Made by a program: the position numbers and the translations under genes. Shown in pieces: positions 1 to 9,152 of a stretch of DNA of 60,607 nt (within the stretch, counting starts at the first letter, position 1; every line of letters begins with the position of its first letter). The DNA comes from Cyclobacteriaceae bacterium (GTDB taxonomy: Bacteria > Bacteroidota > Bacteroidia > Cytophagales > Cyclobacteriaceae): the NCBI GenBank assembly GCA_947458585.1, contig CANGYY010000011.1:1-60607 (forward strand). The letters are read 5' to 3'. The notes under the pieces were generated by a model. That model did not search any database and had not been told where the DNA came from. It was given only the letters and a program-made list of their open reading frames with translations.

Positions 1-106
1 CAATAGTGTGCTTGAAACTAATGGAATCTGCTGACTCCTTCCCTTTAAGGATTTGTTGAACGACTTTAAGCTTGAAGTCGACATCATACTTGATTTTTCT
101 GCTCAT
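1..106 (-). CDS. IS3-family transposase OrfA, N-terminal fragment
   Basis: Only the first 35 codons are in the window. The ATG is at 104-106 on the minus strand and the protein begins MSRKIKYDVDFKLKVVQQ, followed by ILKGKESADSIS, the typical start of the helix-turn-helix (HTH_28/HTH_23) domain of IS3/IS150 OrfA proteins. In this family OrfA binds the terminal inverted repeats and is joined to the DDE-domain OrfB by programmed frameshifting; OrfB would lie upstream of position 1 and is not visible. The fragment is intact as far as it can be read. The family call is fairly safe, the subgroup less so. Confidence 0.8.
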   Translation of the reverse strand, partial: MSRKIKYDVDFKLKVVQQILKGKESADSISFKHTI

Positions 107-149
107 AGAAATGCCCCCAATAAGTGTCTAACTTTTTGGGGGCACATCA
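1..149 (-). mobile_element. End of an IS3-family (IS150-like) insertion sequence, truncated by the window edge
   Basis: The minus strand reads inward from a terminus containing gcccccaaaaagttagaca (about 126-145), which resembles the inverted-repeat ends of IS150-group elements, and then enters the start of an OrfA-type transposase gene. The outer boundary is placed at about 149 by the terminus; the other end lies outside the window, so neither the target-site duplication nor the full length can be seen. The element abuts the 3' end of the small outer-membrane protein gene at 181-624, with about 30 bp between them. Confidence 0.8.
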
Positions 150-180
150 GATGGCAGGGTTTTTTTGTTTTTCATAGGAA

Positions 181-624
181 TTAATTTAACCTCCAGCGTG
201 CATTGAGGCCAAATCCAGCTCGAAATTCGGTCACCTCCACCAAAAACAAGTAGGGTCTAAAATCAAGCCCTAATGTGATTGGAACCTCTGAAAAGGCATA
301 CTCTACGCCTACCTCACCAGCACCTCCAAATCGGAAGTCCTCAGATAAGTAAACTGAAGGACCAAATCCTGCATACCAGTTGAGTTGGGTGTCAGAAATT
401 TCGTCGTAAATCGGATTCCAGAGGGCATCTACCCCCAGTCCTTTTTGGCCAAAACTAACATTGGCATGTACTCTACTGAATTCTCCTGTTGAGAAAATTC
501 CATCTAACGCCACATTGTTCCCGTTGATGTGGCCAAACCGTAAACCAAGTTCCTGTGCCTGTGTGGAAATGGAGCCAAGGACTAGTCCGGCTAAAATCAG
601 GGTAAAAAAGAGTGCTTTTCGCAT
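181..624 (-). CDS. Small outer-membrane beta-barrel-like protein
   Basis: A 147-residue protein with a clear signal peptide (MRKALFFTLILAGLVLG, cleavage probably after STQAQ near residue 24). The mature part is a run of short amphipathic strands rich in Gly, Phe, Tyr and Trp, with a C-terminus ending GFGLNARWRLN, the alternating aromatic/hydrophobic pattern of an outer-membrane barrel. With about 123 mature residues it would form an eight-stranded barrel at most. No specific function can be assigned. The ATG at 622-624 has no recognisable Shine-Dalgarno sequence. It stands alone between an IS end and the decarboxylase gene. Alternative: a periplasmic beta-rich protein. Confidence 0.7.
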   Translation of the reverse strand: MRKALFFTLILAGLVLGSISTQAQELGLRFGHINGNNVALDGIFSTGEFSRVHANVSFGQKGLGVDALWNPIYDEISDTQLNWYAGFGPSVYLSEDFRFGGAGEVGVEYAFSEVPITLGLDFRPYLFLVEVTEFRAGFGLNARWRLN

Positions 625-680
625 AGTTGGTTGTGTTATGTTGTAAGAAGTAACTTAACGAAAATTAAGCCAAATTACAC

Positions 681-2162
681 TTATCCTTGCGTAATTATTT
701 GGTTTCCTAAACGAAGTACCTCCCGAACCAACAAATCCATGTCTTCCATGCGTGTGCGCTGATTGGTATTTGCCACTCGCAAGGTAAACTTACCCTCCAA
801 GATCGTAGAGCTAGGTGAGGCAATCCCTTCCTCTTGCAGGCGAAGGAGAATTTCCCGGTTGAGTTCGCGAAGGGCTTCCTCATCCAAACCGGGGTAGATC
901 ATTCGAAAGCAGGTAATGCTCATGGATACCGGAGCCGTCAATTCCAAATTGGGGTGCAGCTCCACTAATTCCCCCAAGTAGACTGCCTGCCGATTGTTTT
1001 GGGAAATCATGGCCGCATACTTCGCTCTTCCATGCTCTTTGAGAGACATCCATACCTTTAATGCCTTGAAGCCACGCGAAAGCTCAAATCCGTAATTGTT
1101 GATGGAATCCAAGCCTCCGGAAAGGCCCCGCTGCTCTCGTAGGAGGTAATTGGGGGTGATGGCAAAAGAATCGCGGTGCTTTTTGGCATCACGAATCAAT
1201 GTACAGCCCACTTCGTAGGGCACATAAAGCCACTTGTGCAGGTCAAAAGCCAAGCTATCCGCCTCCTCAATTGCTTGTAAGGCATTGGCATAGATCGGAT
1301 CGAGTTTGGCCAAGGCACCATAGGCTCCATCCACATGAAACCAAAGCCCGTATTCTTTGGAGATCTCCAGCAGCTCGGCCATGGGGTCAATGGCTCCCGT
1401 ATTCACCGTTCCGGCAGTTCCTACCAGGCAGAAGGGAAGGAAACCGGCCTGAAGATCTGCTTCGATTTGAGTTCGTAGGGCAGAAGTGTCCAGTTCGAAT
1501 CGTTCATTCACTTGGATTTTGCGCACCCCATCCGTCCCTAGCCCGATAATTTCGGCGGCCTTTTGGATGCAGGAGTGCGTTTCTACCGAGCAATAAATCA
1601 AGAGTTGAGCCGATGCCGCTTTGAGTCCTTTCTGGCGAATCTTTTCTTCGCCAAACGAATTTCTCGCTACCGTCAAAGCGGTGATATTTGCCATGGAACC
1701 TCCGCTGACCAGGATTCCAGAGGCTTCGGAAGGGAAGTTCATCAACTCCTTACACCAGTTGACCACCTGCCGATCTACATACATCGCGGAGTGCTCGCCG
1801 ATGGAGGTATTGGGATTCATCCCTGAAGCCAGCAAATCTCCAAAGGTCCCCATAGGGGTTCCTGTTCCTTGAATCCAAGCAAAAAACCTCGGGTGCACAT
1901 TCCCCTTGTTGTAGGGGAAAATGTACTCCTTAAACTCTTGGTAGACCTCCTCTGGAGTTTGGCCGTTTTCGGGAATAGGTTGATCCAAGAAAGTCTTAAC
2001 CTCATCAGGGATGGGTCTCCAGATTTTTTCTTCTCGAATTCCCTCCCAGTAATCAATCAAGTCATCGACCATCTGATGGCCCAATTGGCGCATGGCTTCC
2101 CAATCTTTTGGGTCTAAGTTTTGGTCAGGTAGGTTGTCGTTTGGAGACATAAAATTGGGCAA
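681..2162 (-). CDS. PLP-dependent group II decarboxylase (aromatic-L-amino-acid decarboxylase-like)
   Basis: A 493-residue protein with the layout of group II pyridoxal-dependent decarboxylases (Pfam Pyridoxal_deC). Visible landmarks are the glycine-rich GILVSGGSMANITAL segment that binds the cofactor phosphate, the HVDGAYG motif whose Asp contacts the pyridine nitrogen, and the Schiff-base lysine K310 in FDLHKWLYVP. Family members remove the carboxyl group of DOPA, tyrosine, tryptophan or related amino acids in the cytoplasm. The length fits the aromatic decarboxylases (about 480) better than bacterial glutamate decarboxylases. The substrate cannot be read from the sequence; an aspartate/2,4-diaminobutyrate-type activity is possible. 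A degenerate promoter box (TATCTTTA, minus strand, 2176-2183) precedes the ATG. The neighbours do not suggest a pathway. Confidence 0.85.
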   Translation of the reverse strand: MPNFMSPNDNLPDQNLDPKDWEAMRQLGHQMVDDLIDYWEGIREEKIWRPIPDEVKTFLDQPIPENGQTPEEVYQEFKEYIFPYNKGNVHPRFFAWIQGTGTPMGTFGDLLASGMNPNTSIGEHSAMYVDRQVVNWCKELMNFPSEASGILVSGGSMANITALTVARNSFGEEKIRQKGLKAASAQLLIYCSVETHSCIQKAAEIIGLGTDGVRKIQVNERFELDTSALRTQIEADLQAGFLPFCLVGTAGTVNTGAIDPMAELLEISKEYGLWFHVDGAYGALAKLDPIYANALQAIEEADSLAFDLHKWLYVPYEVGCTLIRDAKKHRDSFAITPNYLLREQRGLSGGLDSINNYGFELSRGFKALKVWMSLKEHGRAKYAAMISQNNRQAVYLGELVELHPNLELTAPVSMSITCFRMIYPGLDEEALRELNREILLRLQEEGIASPSSTILEGKFTLRVANTNQRTRMEDMDLLVREVLRLGNQIITQG

Positions 2163-2272
2163 AGGGTTAATTTTTTAAAGATAAAGAACAAGGTTAGTTC
2201 TAGAAAATTGCATCAATCAGGAGTTTGAGTTGGGGCCTATTCGTCAATTTCTTTTTTCATCAACGAGCACAC

Positions 2273-3646
2273 TCAAAAAATCAACTGGTACATCTCTTCC
2301 AGCTTGCTCACTTGGATGATTTGGATTTTAAACTTGCTCAAGTCCAAGCCTTTGACGGCATACTTGGAAACCACGATCTTTTTGAAGCCGAGTTTTTCCG
2401 CTTCAGCGATACGGTTTTCGATGCGAGATACGGCTCGAATTTCCCCCCCCAAGCCTACTTCGCCGGCAAAGCAAATCTGCTCCGAAACGGGCGTATCCTC
2501 GTAACTGGAAATCAAGGATGCGCACACGGCCAAGTCCAATCCGGGATCATCCACGCGTAAGCCTCCTGCCACATTCAAAAAGACGTCCTGCTGTCCGAGG
2601 CGCATGCCTCCACGCTTTTCCAACACGGCCAAAAGCATGTTGAGTCGCTTCGCGTCATGTCCTGTGCTGCTTCGCTGCGGCGTGCCGTAGGTAGCAGGAC
2701 TTACTAGGGACTGTATCTCGATCAGTAGGGGGCGATTCCCCTCTAGCATGGCGCCGATGGCCACCCCATTGAGCACTTCTTCCCGCTGCGTGAGCAAGAT
2801 TTCGGAAGGGTTAGAGACGGCACGCAAGCCCTCAGCTCGCATTTCGTAGATCCCCAGTTCATGCGTAGAGCCAAAGCGGTTTTTGGAGGTGCGCAAGATG
2901 CGGTAGGTCAAGTGTCGGTCTCCTTCAAACTGAAGCACGGTGTCTACCATATGCTCCAAGACTTTGGGGCCAGCAATGGATCCGTCTTTGGTGATGTGGC
3001 CGATCAAAAACACAGGCGTGCCGGTTTCCTTGGCAAACTTCATCAGCTCCGCCGTGCATTCCCGCACTTGGGATACAGATCCCGCGGCAGATTCCACAAA
3101 CTGGCTATTTAGGGTTTGGATGGAGTCAATGACCAAAAAGTCCGGGTTGAGCACCTCAATCTGCTGAAAAATCTGTTGAGTATTCGTTTCAGAAAGCACG
3201 TAGCAATCTGGATTTTTGGCAGCCATTCGATCTGCCCGCATTTTTATTTGCGCTTCGCTTTCCTCCCCAGAGACGTAAAGGACTTTTTTGCCTTTTAGTG
3301 TCAAGGCGATTTGCAGCATGAGCGTGGATTTGCCTATGCCTGGCTCACCTCCAATGAGGACAAGGGAACCTGCAACAATTCCTCCTCCCAGTACGCGATC
3401 CAGTTCCGGGTCAGAGGTAATCCAGCGGGGCTGCTCCTCGTAGTTGACCTCGGCTATTTTCTTAGGGGTGCTCGCTTTTTTGACCCCGGAGCCTTGCGGC
3501 TTCCAACTTCCTTTGCCCGGCTCTTCTTTTTGGATAATCTCTTCTACATAGGTATTCCATTCCCCGCAAGCAGGGCATTTGCCAGTCCACTTCGGGCTCT
3601 GCGCACCGCAGTTTTGACAGAAAAAGGTAGTTTTTACTTTAGCCAC
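2273..3646 (-). CDS. radA: DNA repair protein RadA (Sms)
   Basis: A 457-residue protein with all RadA hallmarks: an N-terminal C4 zinc finger (C10, C13, C24, C27), a RecA-like ATPase core with Walker A GGEPGIGKST at 99-108 and Walker B LVIDS, the RadA signature KNRFG at 255-259, and a C-terminal Lon-protease-like domain (about 290-457). RadA is a DnaB-like helicase that drives branch migration and D-loop extension during recombinational repair. The start is GTG at 3644-3646; there is no ATG in frame upstream that would add family-like sequence, and the zinc finger begins right after it. It is separated from polA downstream by a 270-bp repeat-filled spacer, so co-transcription is uncertain. 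Confidence 0.97.
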   Translation of the reverse strand: MAKVKTTFFCQNCGAQSPKWTGKCPACGEWNTYVEEIIQKEEPGKGSWKPQGSGVKKASTPKKIAEVNYEEQPRWITSDPELDRVLGGGIVAGSLVLIGGEPGIGKSTLMLQIALTLKGKKVLYVSGEESEAQIKMRADRMAAKNPDCYVLSETNTQQIFQQIEVLNPDFLVIDSIQTLNSQFVESAAGSVSQVRECTAELMKFAKETGTPVFLIGHITKDGSIAGPKVLEHMVDTVLQFEGDRHLTYRILRTSKNRFGSTHELGIYEMRAEGLRAVSNPSEILLTQREEVLNGVAIGAMLEGNRPLLIEIQSLVSPATYGTPQRSSTGHDAKRLNMLLAVLEKRGGMRLGQQDVFLNVAGGLRVDDPGLDLAVCASLISSYEDTPVSEQICFAGEVGLGGEIRAVSRIENRIAEAEKLGFKKIVVSKYAVKGLDLSKFKIQIIQVSKLEEMYQLIF

Positions 3647-3689
3647 GGTAGAAGGAGGTTTATTTGGAAATTGGAATGGTATTGAAATT

Positions 3690-3910
3690 CGAAGTACGAG
3701 ATACGAAATACGGCATTTTACTAATGTTGAACGCTGAACGGCGATTGAAGACTGTTGACATTCTGCCTATGGAATTTCGTACTTCGTAGCTCGTATTTCC
3801 TACTTTGTACTTGCCTGCCTGCCGGTAGACAGGTTTCTCGGCTCTTGTATCTTGTTTCTAAGGAGTCTTGCGACTTGATACTAACGACTTGCCTGCCTGC
3901 GGCAGGCAGG
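3690..3910. repeat. Intergenic repeat cluster with 7-nt periodicity and CCTGCC palindromes
   Basis: The radA-polA spacer is almost entirely repeat. Left arm: TACG words at 3695, 3702 and 3709, separated by three variable bases. Centre: GAnn words every 7 nt from 3729 to 3763. Right arm: CGTA/CCTA/TGTA words at 3778, 3785, 3792, 3799 and 3806, complementary to the left arm, then CTTG words at 3843, 3850, 3867, 3874 and 3888. Two GCCTGCC-type palindromes lie at about 3811-3834 and 3891-3910 (cctgcctgcggcaggcagg, one central mismatch). It lies just downstream of the polA stop codon. The arms could fold into a long imperfect hairpin. No coding potential was seen. Confidence 0.85.
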
Positions 3911-3915
3911 ACACT

Positions 3916-6756
3916 TTAATGTGCTTGCAACCAATCCGTCCCCACGCCGACTTCCACTTCGATCGGTACGGGGAGGGGAATGGCATTGGCCATCAATCCT
4001 GGAATTTCTTTTTTGAGTAGGTCCACTTCGTCCTTGTGCGCATCAAACACCAATTCATCGTGTACTTGGAGAATGAGTTTGGATTTCAAATTATTCGCTT
4101 TCATCCAGGCCTGGACATGAATCATGGCCACTTTGATCAAGTCAGCCGCCGAGCCTTGGAGTGGAGCATTGATGGCATTTCGCTCCGCAAAACCCCGCAT
4201 GGTCATGTTGCGGCTATTGATGTCCCGGAGGTAGCGACGACGCCCAAGGATGGTCTCCACAAATTCCTGAGTTCGTGCCTTTTCAATCGCTCCATCCATG
4301 TACTGTTTGACGGCAGGAAACTCCTTAAAGTAGGCATCAATGATTTCCTTGGCCTCCCCTCGAGGAATGGATAGGCGCTGGGCCAGACCAAAAGCAGAAA
4401 TACCATAGATAATCCCAAAATTGGCAGTTTTGGCCTTTCTTCGCATGTCGGTGGTCACCTCATCCAAGGGAACCTTGAAGATTTTGGCAGCCGTAGTGGC
4501 GTGGATATCACGACCTGTTCGGAAGGCTTCCAACATGGATTCATCCTGGGAAAATGCCGCCATCAAGCGCAGTTCAATCTGCGAATAATCGGCAGATAGC
4601 AACACGTAGTTCTCGTCTCGGGGTACAAATGCCTTTCGGATTTCTCTACCTCGCGCGGTACGGATTGGGATATTTTGCAGGTTGGGGTTGATCGAAGAAA
4701 GTCTGCCCGTGGCCGCCACAAACTGATTGTAGGTAGTGTGAATTCTTCCGGTCTTGGGGTTGATCATGGTAGGGAGCGCATCCACGTAGGTGGACTTCAG
4801 CTTGACCATTTGACGATACTCGAGAATGGCCTCCGCGATCTCGTGTTCATCTGCCATTTTACTCAAAATTTCTTCGCCCGTGGCATATTGCCCGGTCTTG
4901 GTTTTTTTGGCCTTGGGGTCCAATTTCAATTTTTCAAAAAGCACTTCCCCAAGCTGCTTGGGGGAAGCCAGATTGAAGCGCACTCCCGCCAATTCGTAGA
5001 CGCGCTTCTCGATTTCCTTGCTTTCTTGTTCCAAGGTAACCGACAGCTCCGCCAAGCTCCCTGTATCTATCCGCACCCCTTCAAATTCCATATCGGTCAA
5101 CACCGGGATCAGGGGGTTTTCTACTTCCTCCACCAATTTTTTCAAACCATTGGACTGTAAAATCGGATCCAGTTTTCCCTTTAACCTCAGCGTAATGTCC
5201 GCATCTTCTGCCGCGTAAGCAGTGGCCTCATCCTCGTCCACATCCCGCATATTGCCTTGGCCTTTGCCCTTTTTACCGATCAGTTCGGTAATTGAAACCG
5301 GCTTGTACTGCAGGTATTGCTGGGCCAGCCAGTCCATGCCGTGCTTCCCTTCTGGCTCGATCAAGTAATGGGCTAGAAGTGTATCGTAAAGAGTTCCTTT
5401 GATTTCTATCCCGTAATTTTTGAGGACCAGCAAGTCGTACTTGATGTTTTGGCCAATTTTGAGAATGGCTTCATTTTCAAAAACTGGACGAAGCAATTCC
5501 AATACCTCCTGGATTTCTTTTGGATCAGGCCCTACCGGAATGTAATAGGCTTCTCCTTCCAAATAAGCAAAGGAAAGTCCAACCAGCTCCGCTCGCATGG
5601 CGTCCAGGTCGGTAGTCTCCGTATCAAAGCAGACCTCCTTCTGTAGGAGTAAGTAGTCTATTAGTTCTTGGATAGCGGCATTTCCTTTGATTTTATGGTA
5701 GTTGTGGGCATTGCTATGGATGGTGTCCAAGACCACAGGAGCCGCAAGTGAAATGGCTTCCTCATCCTCTACCTCCTCGAATTGGACGATCGGTTGTGGA
5801 GCAGGTGCTCCAAACAGGTCCATCTGCGCAGCAGCCGGAGCTTGAGGCGCTACAGCCGCTTTTTTGGCAGGTCCTTCTTTAAACAAGCGTGCAGCCAGGG
5901 TACGGAACTCTAGTTCCGAAAAAATCGCCCGCAATTTCTCTTCATCCACGCCACCATACCGAAGGTCTACTTCATCAAAATCCACGGGCACATCTATCTT
6001 GATGGTGGCCAGTTCCTTGGATAGTATTCCCTGCGTCCCAAAGTTTTCCACATTTTCCCGTTGCTTGCCTTTGAGTTGGTCGGCATTGGCTACTACTCCC
6101 TCCACGGTTCCAAACTCCTTGAGCAGTTTGACGGCGGTTTTTTCCCCAATCCCAGGAATCCCTGGAATGTTATCCACAGCATCTCCCATCAAGCCCAAGA
6201 TATCCCGTACCTGATCTACATATTCAATGTCCCACTTTTCACAGATCTGTTTCGGTCCCATCACATCCACTCCATTGCCCATGAAGGCCGGCTTGTAAAG
6301 AAAGATATGGTCGTCCACCAATTGCCCATAATCCTTGTCCGGGGTCATCATGTAGACGGTAAACAGTTCCTTTTCCGCTTTTTTTGCAATGGTGCCGATC
6401 ACGTCATCCGCCTCAAATCCATCCATTTCCAAGACCGGGATTTTAAAGGCCCGAACGATCTCTTTCACCCAAGGAATGGACACGGTGATGTCTTCGGGTT
6501 GCTCCAGTCGGTTAGCTTTGTAGGGCGTATACTGCACGTGCCGAAACGTAGGGGCCTTGGTATCAAAAGCTACCGCGATGTGGCTGGGCTTTTCTTTTTC
6601 CAAGACCTCCAACAAGGTATTGGTAAATCCAAGCATCACCCCTGTATTGAGGCCTTTGGAGTTAATTCTTGGATTTTTACTAAAGGCAAAATGGGCCCGG
6701 TAAATCAGGGCCATGGCATCCAAAAGAAAAAGTTTATGGGCTTGGTGTTGAGACAT
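3916..6756 (-). CDS. polA: DNA polymerase I
   Basis: Three domains in order: a 5'-3' exonuclease (about 1-290) starting FLLDAMALIYRAHFAF with the helix-hairpin-helix GIPGIGEKTAVKLL; a 3'-5' exonuclease with motif CFDTETTDLDAM (the DxE acidic pair is retained, so proofreading is likely); and a family A polymerase domain with DYSQIELRLMAAFS (motif A), RRKAKTANFGIIYGIS (motif B) and QVHDELVFD (motif C). The enzyme fills gaps and removes RNA primers during replication and excision repair. I chose the ATG at 6754-6756 (MSQHQAHKLFLLD), giving 946 residues; an upstream in-frame start at 6810 would add 18 residues that do not look like the family's N-terminus. A linker rich in Ala/Pro at about 300-330 is normal for Bacteroidota. 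Confidence 0.97.
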   Translation of the reverse strand: MSQHQAHKLFLLDAMALIYRAHFAFSKNPRINSKGLNTGVMLGFTNTLLEVLEKEKPSHIAVAFDTKAPTFRHVQYTPYKANRLEQPEDITVSIPWVKEIVRAFKIPVLEMDGFEADDVIGTIAKKAEKELFTVYMMTPDKDYGQLVDDHIFLYKPAFMGNGVDVMGPKQICEKWDIEYVDQVRDILGLMGDAVDNIPGIPGIGEKTAVKLLKEFGTVEGVVANADQLKGKQRENVENFGTQGILSKELATIKIDVPVDFDEVDLRYGGVDEEKLRAIFSELEFRTLAARLFKEGPAKKAAVAPQAPAAAQMDLFGAPAPQPIVQFEEVEDEEAISLAAPVVLDTIHSNAHNYHKIKGNAAIQELIDYLLLQKEVCFDTETTDLDAMRAELVGLSFAYLEGEAYYIPVGPDPKEIQEVLELLRPVFENEAILKIGQNIKYDLLVLKNYGIEIKGTLYDTLLAHYLIEPEGKHGMDWLAQQYLQYKPVSITELIGKKGKGQGNMRDVDEDEATAYAAEDADITLRLKGKLDPILQSNGLKKLVEEVENPLIPVLTDMEFEGVRIDTGSLAELSVTLEQESKEIEKRVYELAGVRFNLASPKQLGEVLFEKLKLDPKAKKTKTGQYATGEEILSKMADEHEIAEAILEYRQMVKLKSTYVDALPTMINPKTGRIHTTYNQFVAATGRLSSINPNLQNIPIRTARGREIRKAFVPRDENYVLLSADYSQIELRLMAAFSQDESMLEAFRTGRDIHATTAAKIFKVPLDEVTTDMRRKAKTANFGIIYGISAFGLAQRLSIPRGEAKEIIDAYFKEFPAVKQYMDGAIEKARTQEFVETILGRRRYLRDINSRNMTMRGFAERNAINAPLQGSAADLIKVAMIHVQAWMKANNLKSKLILQVHDELVFDAHKDEVDLLKKEIPGLMANAIPLPVPIEVEVGVGTDWLQAH

Positions 6757-6871
6757 TCGAAGAATAGGTTGGGGTAAGGAAAGGAAAACTTCCGCCTCAC
6801 TAAGGTACAACTTTTTCGTAGGTGAAGGAGGTCAATCGGACTTGGAAAAAGACAATTTCAGACAAGTAAAG

Positions 6872-7315
6872 TCAACCTTTGTTTTCGTGCTGCTTGAGGT
6901 AATTTCTTACTTGAAGGCTTCGCAAGAAAATAAGGGTCAAGGGAATCAACCAAAGCAACTCGTTAAACACCAAATGAAAAATTGAACGTTTGTTCCAGCC
7001 TAGCTCAGGTGCAAAACCCAAGGTAAACCAAATGGCGGAGATAAGTTTCCCCGAAATACCTATCAAAATCAACCAAACCCAAGTAACTGGGTAGAAGGCA
7101 GCAAAAAATAGCACGAGTCCAATGACGAGTCCAAAGATTCCAAAATAGGAGCTGGGAACAGGTTCCGCTGGTACAACTCCCATGGCCATCCACTTGACCA
7201 CCGTTTCCCCAAAGTAGGTATAAAAGGCCGACCAGGCAATCGTGTACATGCCCGCAAGCAGGAGCAGGCCTCTGAAATGCATGGGAAATTTGGGAAAATT
7301 AGCAGCTTGATCCAT
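6872..7315 (-). CDS. Small integral membrane protein of unknown function
   Basis: Starting at the ATG at 7313-7315 (MDQAANFPKFPMHF) the protein has 147 residues and four predicted membrane helices, roughly at 15-35, 50-75, 75-95 and 115-137, with a basic C-terminus (RNYLKQHENKG) that by the positive-inside rule is cytoplasmic. An upstream in-frame ATG (7388-7390) would add 25 residues (MDSFVYVPNLFH...) and would exactly overlap the divergent amidase start, so the shorter form is preferred. I do not recognise the family. It is divergent to the amidase with a gap of about 75 bp that must hold both promoters. Confidence 0.6.
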   Translation of the reverse strand: MDQAANFPKFPMHFRGLLLLAGMYTIAWSAFYTYFGETVVKWMAMGVVPAEPVPSSYFGIFGLVIGLVLFFAAFYPVTWVWLILIGISGKLISAIWFTLGFAPELGWNKRSIFHLVFNELLWLIPLTLIFLRSLQVRNYLKQHENKG

Positions 7316-7389
7316 GGAAGGTTTGATTTTGTAGCGCGAAATGAACACCTTGAGGTGAAACAAGTTTGGGACGTATACAAAACTATCCA

Positions 7390-9069
7390 ATGAATCGAAA
7401 AAACAACCTGCCTTCCATCGCTTTTCTTTTTCTTGGCGCCGCGATTTTCTCCGCCTTGGGCTTTGGCATCGGCCGAAATGTAGGCGAAATCAACCCTCCA
7501 ACCATCGATGCCGCGGCGGATCTGATTGGCCTATCCTTTACCCCACAGGAAAAGGACAGCATGATCGGTACACTGACCACACACCGGAGCAACTTTGAAC
7601 TACTCCGCCAGACCAAATTGGACAATGCAGTAGGTCCTTCCCTAGTGTTTAACCCCCTGCCGCAGGGCTTCTACCCCAGCCAGGAACAACAGGCCTACGA
7701 CTGGGGACTTCCTACAAAGGTGACCCTACCCACTTCAGATGTGGATCTGGCATTTATGCCTATAAGCCAGCTTTCAGTACTGATCAAATCGCGTCAATTG
7801 ACGTCTGAACGATTGACAAAACTTTATCTGGAACGAATTAAGACCCATTCCGACACATTGGCTTGCTTGGTGACCCTTATGGAGGATCAGGCACTGACTC
7901 AAGCGCGCGCCCTAGATCAGGAACTTGCAGCAGGCAAGTACAGAGGACCACTTCATGGCATTCCCTATGGTGTGAAGGATTTATTTGCGCTTCCAGGAAC
8001 AAGAACGACTTGGGGTGCCACGCCTTACAAGGATCAGGTGATTGACGAGACCGCAACGATCATTACCAAGTTGGAAGCAGCAGGAGGGGTATTGGTGGGA
8101 AAATTTACCCTCGGTGCTTTGGCTATGGGCGATGTATGGTATGGGGGTGTCACTAAAAATCCTTGGAACCTGAAGCAAGGGGCAAGTGGCTCTTCTGCTG
8201 GATCTGCTTCGGCGGTGAGTGCAGGATTGGTGCCTTTTGCTATCGGCACAGAGACGCTGGGCTCGATTGTATCTCCTTCGACTCGCAACGGCGTAACAGG
8301 GCTTCGTCCCACCTTTGGGCGAATCAGTAGGCATGGGGCAATGGCACTCAGCTGGTCCATGGACAAGGTGGGCCCTATCTCCCGATCGGCCTTAGACAAC
8401 GCAATTGTACTTTCCGTCTTGAATGGGAGCGACACCAAAGATCCCTCCACTATACCGGCAGCATTCAATTATTCGGCTAAAAAAGAAGTCAAGAAATTAA
8501 AAATAGGGTACTTCAGTTCCTTTTTTGAAGGAAATCGGGCAGGCATCGAAAATGACCGTGCCGTATTGGAACTCCTAAAAAACCAGGGAGTCACGCTACA
8601 TCCCGTAGAACTGAAAACGAGCATCAACCCAGCCCCCTTGGTCTCCATGCTTTTGGTGGAAGGTGCGGCAGCATTCGATGAACTGACCCGATTCGGTCTG
8701 GATGACCAAATGGTAGCCCAGCACAAGAGTGCCTGGCCCAATGTGTTTCGCGCAGCGCGATTTATCCCTGCTGTAGAATACATCCAAATGAGTCGGCAAC
8801 GAAGCGTATTAATTGAAGAAATGCATGCCTTAATGAAGGAGTACGATGTGATCATTACGCCCTCTTTTGCTGGGAACCAACTCCAAATCACCAACTTGAC
8901 GGGGCATCCAGCGCTTTGCCTGCCCAATGGATTTGGCCCCAATGGCAGCCCTACTTCCATTACCTTATTGGCCAACCTATTTGAGGAAGAAAAATTGATA
9001 ATGGTAGGACGGTTGATTCAGGAAAATTCCGATTGGCAAGCCAAACGACCTCCTCTATTTTCGAAATAG
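7390..9069 (+). CDS. Amidase signature family hydrolase, probably exported
   Basis: A 559-residue protein. The Ser-cisSer-Lys triad of the amidase signature family is complete: K196 in PYGVKDLFALPG, S268 in GASGSSAGSASA and nucleophile S292 in GTETLGSIVSPS, with the expected 24-residue spacing between the two serines. An N-terminal hydrophobic segment (residues 9-27, LPSIAFLFLGAAIFSALG) is a signal peptide or anchor, so the enzyme acts at or beyond the inner membrane, unlike GatA, which is cytoplasmic. It therefore probably hydrolyses amides or peptide-like substrates rather than charging tRNA-Gln. ATG at 7390 is chosen over a TTG at 7366. Transcription ends at the hairpin at 9113-9152. Confidence 0.85.
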   Translation: MNRKNNLPSIAFLFLGAAIFSALGFGIGRNVGEINPPTIDAAADLIGLSFTPQEKDSMIGTLTTHRSNFELLRQTKLDNAVGPSLVFNPLPQGFYPSQEQQAYDWGLPTKVTLPTSDVDLAFMPISQLSVLIKSRQLTSERLTKLYLERIKTHSDTLACLVTLMEDQALTQARALDQELAAGKYRGPLHGIPYGVKDLFALPGTRTTWGATPYKDQVIDETATIITKLEAAGGVLVGKFTLGALAMGDVWYGGVTKNPWNLKQGASGSSAGSASAVSAGLVPFAIGTETLGSIVSPSTRNGVTGLRPTFGRISRHGAMALSWSMDKVGPISRSALDNAIVLSVLNGSDTKDPSTIPAAFNYSAKKEVKKLKIGYFSSFFEGNRAGIENDRAVLELLKNQGVTLHPVELKTSINPAPLVSMLLVEGAAAFDELTRFGLDDQMVAQHKSAWPNVFRAARFIPAVEYIQMSRQRSVLIEEMHALMKEYDVIITPSFAGNQLQITNLTGHPALCLPNGFGPNGSPTSITLLANLFEEEKLIMVGRLIQENSDWQAKRPPLFSK

Positions 9070-9112
9070 ACTTCCCTTAGTGGCTGGGGTTAAAAAAATG
9101 ATTCCTAAACTC

Positions 9113-9152
9113 AAAAAAGAGGCCCCGCAAAAATGCGGGGCCTCTTTTTTTT
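9113..9152. terminator. Bidirectional rho-independent terminator
   Basis: Perfect 11-bp stem GAGGCCCCGCA (9119-9129) with TGCGGGGCCTC (9134-9144), loop AAAA, flanked by six A on the left and eight T on the right. It lies between the convergent amidase gene and the lipoprotein gene and can serve both; the T-tract overlaps the lipoprotein stop codon at 9151-9153. Confidence 0.92.

Noticed and set aside
6061-6777. 238-residue open frame antisense to polA
   Set aside because: Overlaps the well-conserved 5'-3' exonuclease coding region and shows no domain.
6757-6810. 18-residue N-terminal extension of DNA polymerase I
   Set aside because: The extension (MYLSEAEVFLSLPQPILR) has no counterpart in the family, and the ATG at 6756 directly precedes the conserved exonuclease start.
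7366-7389. TTG start adding eight residues to the amidase
   Set aside because: The ATG at 7390 directly precedes the hydrophobic signal segment and needs no rare start codon.
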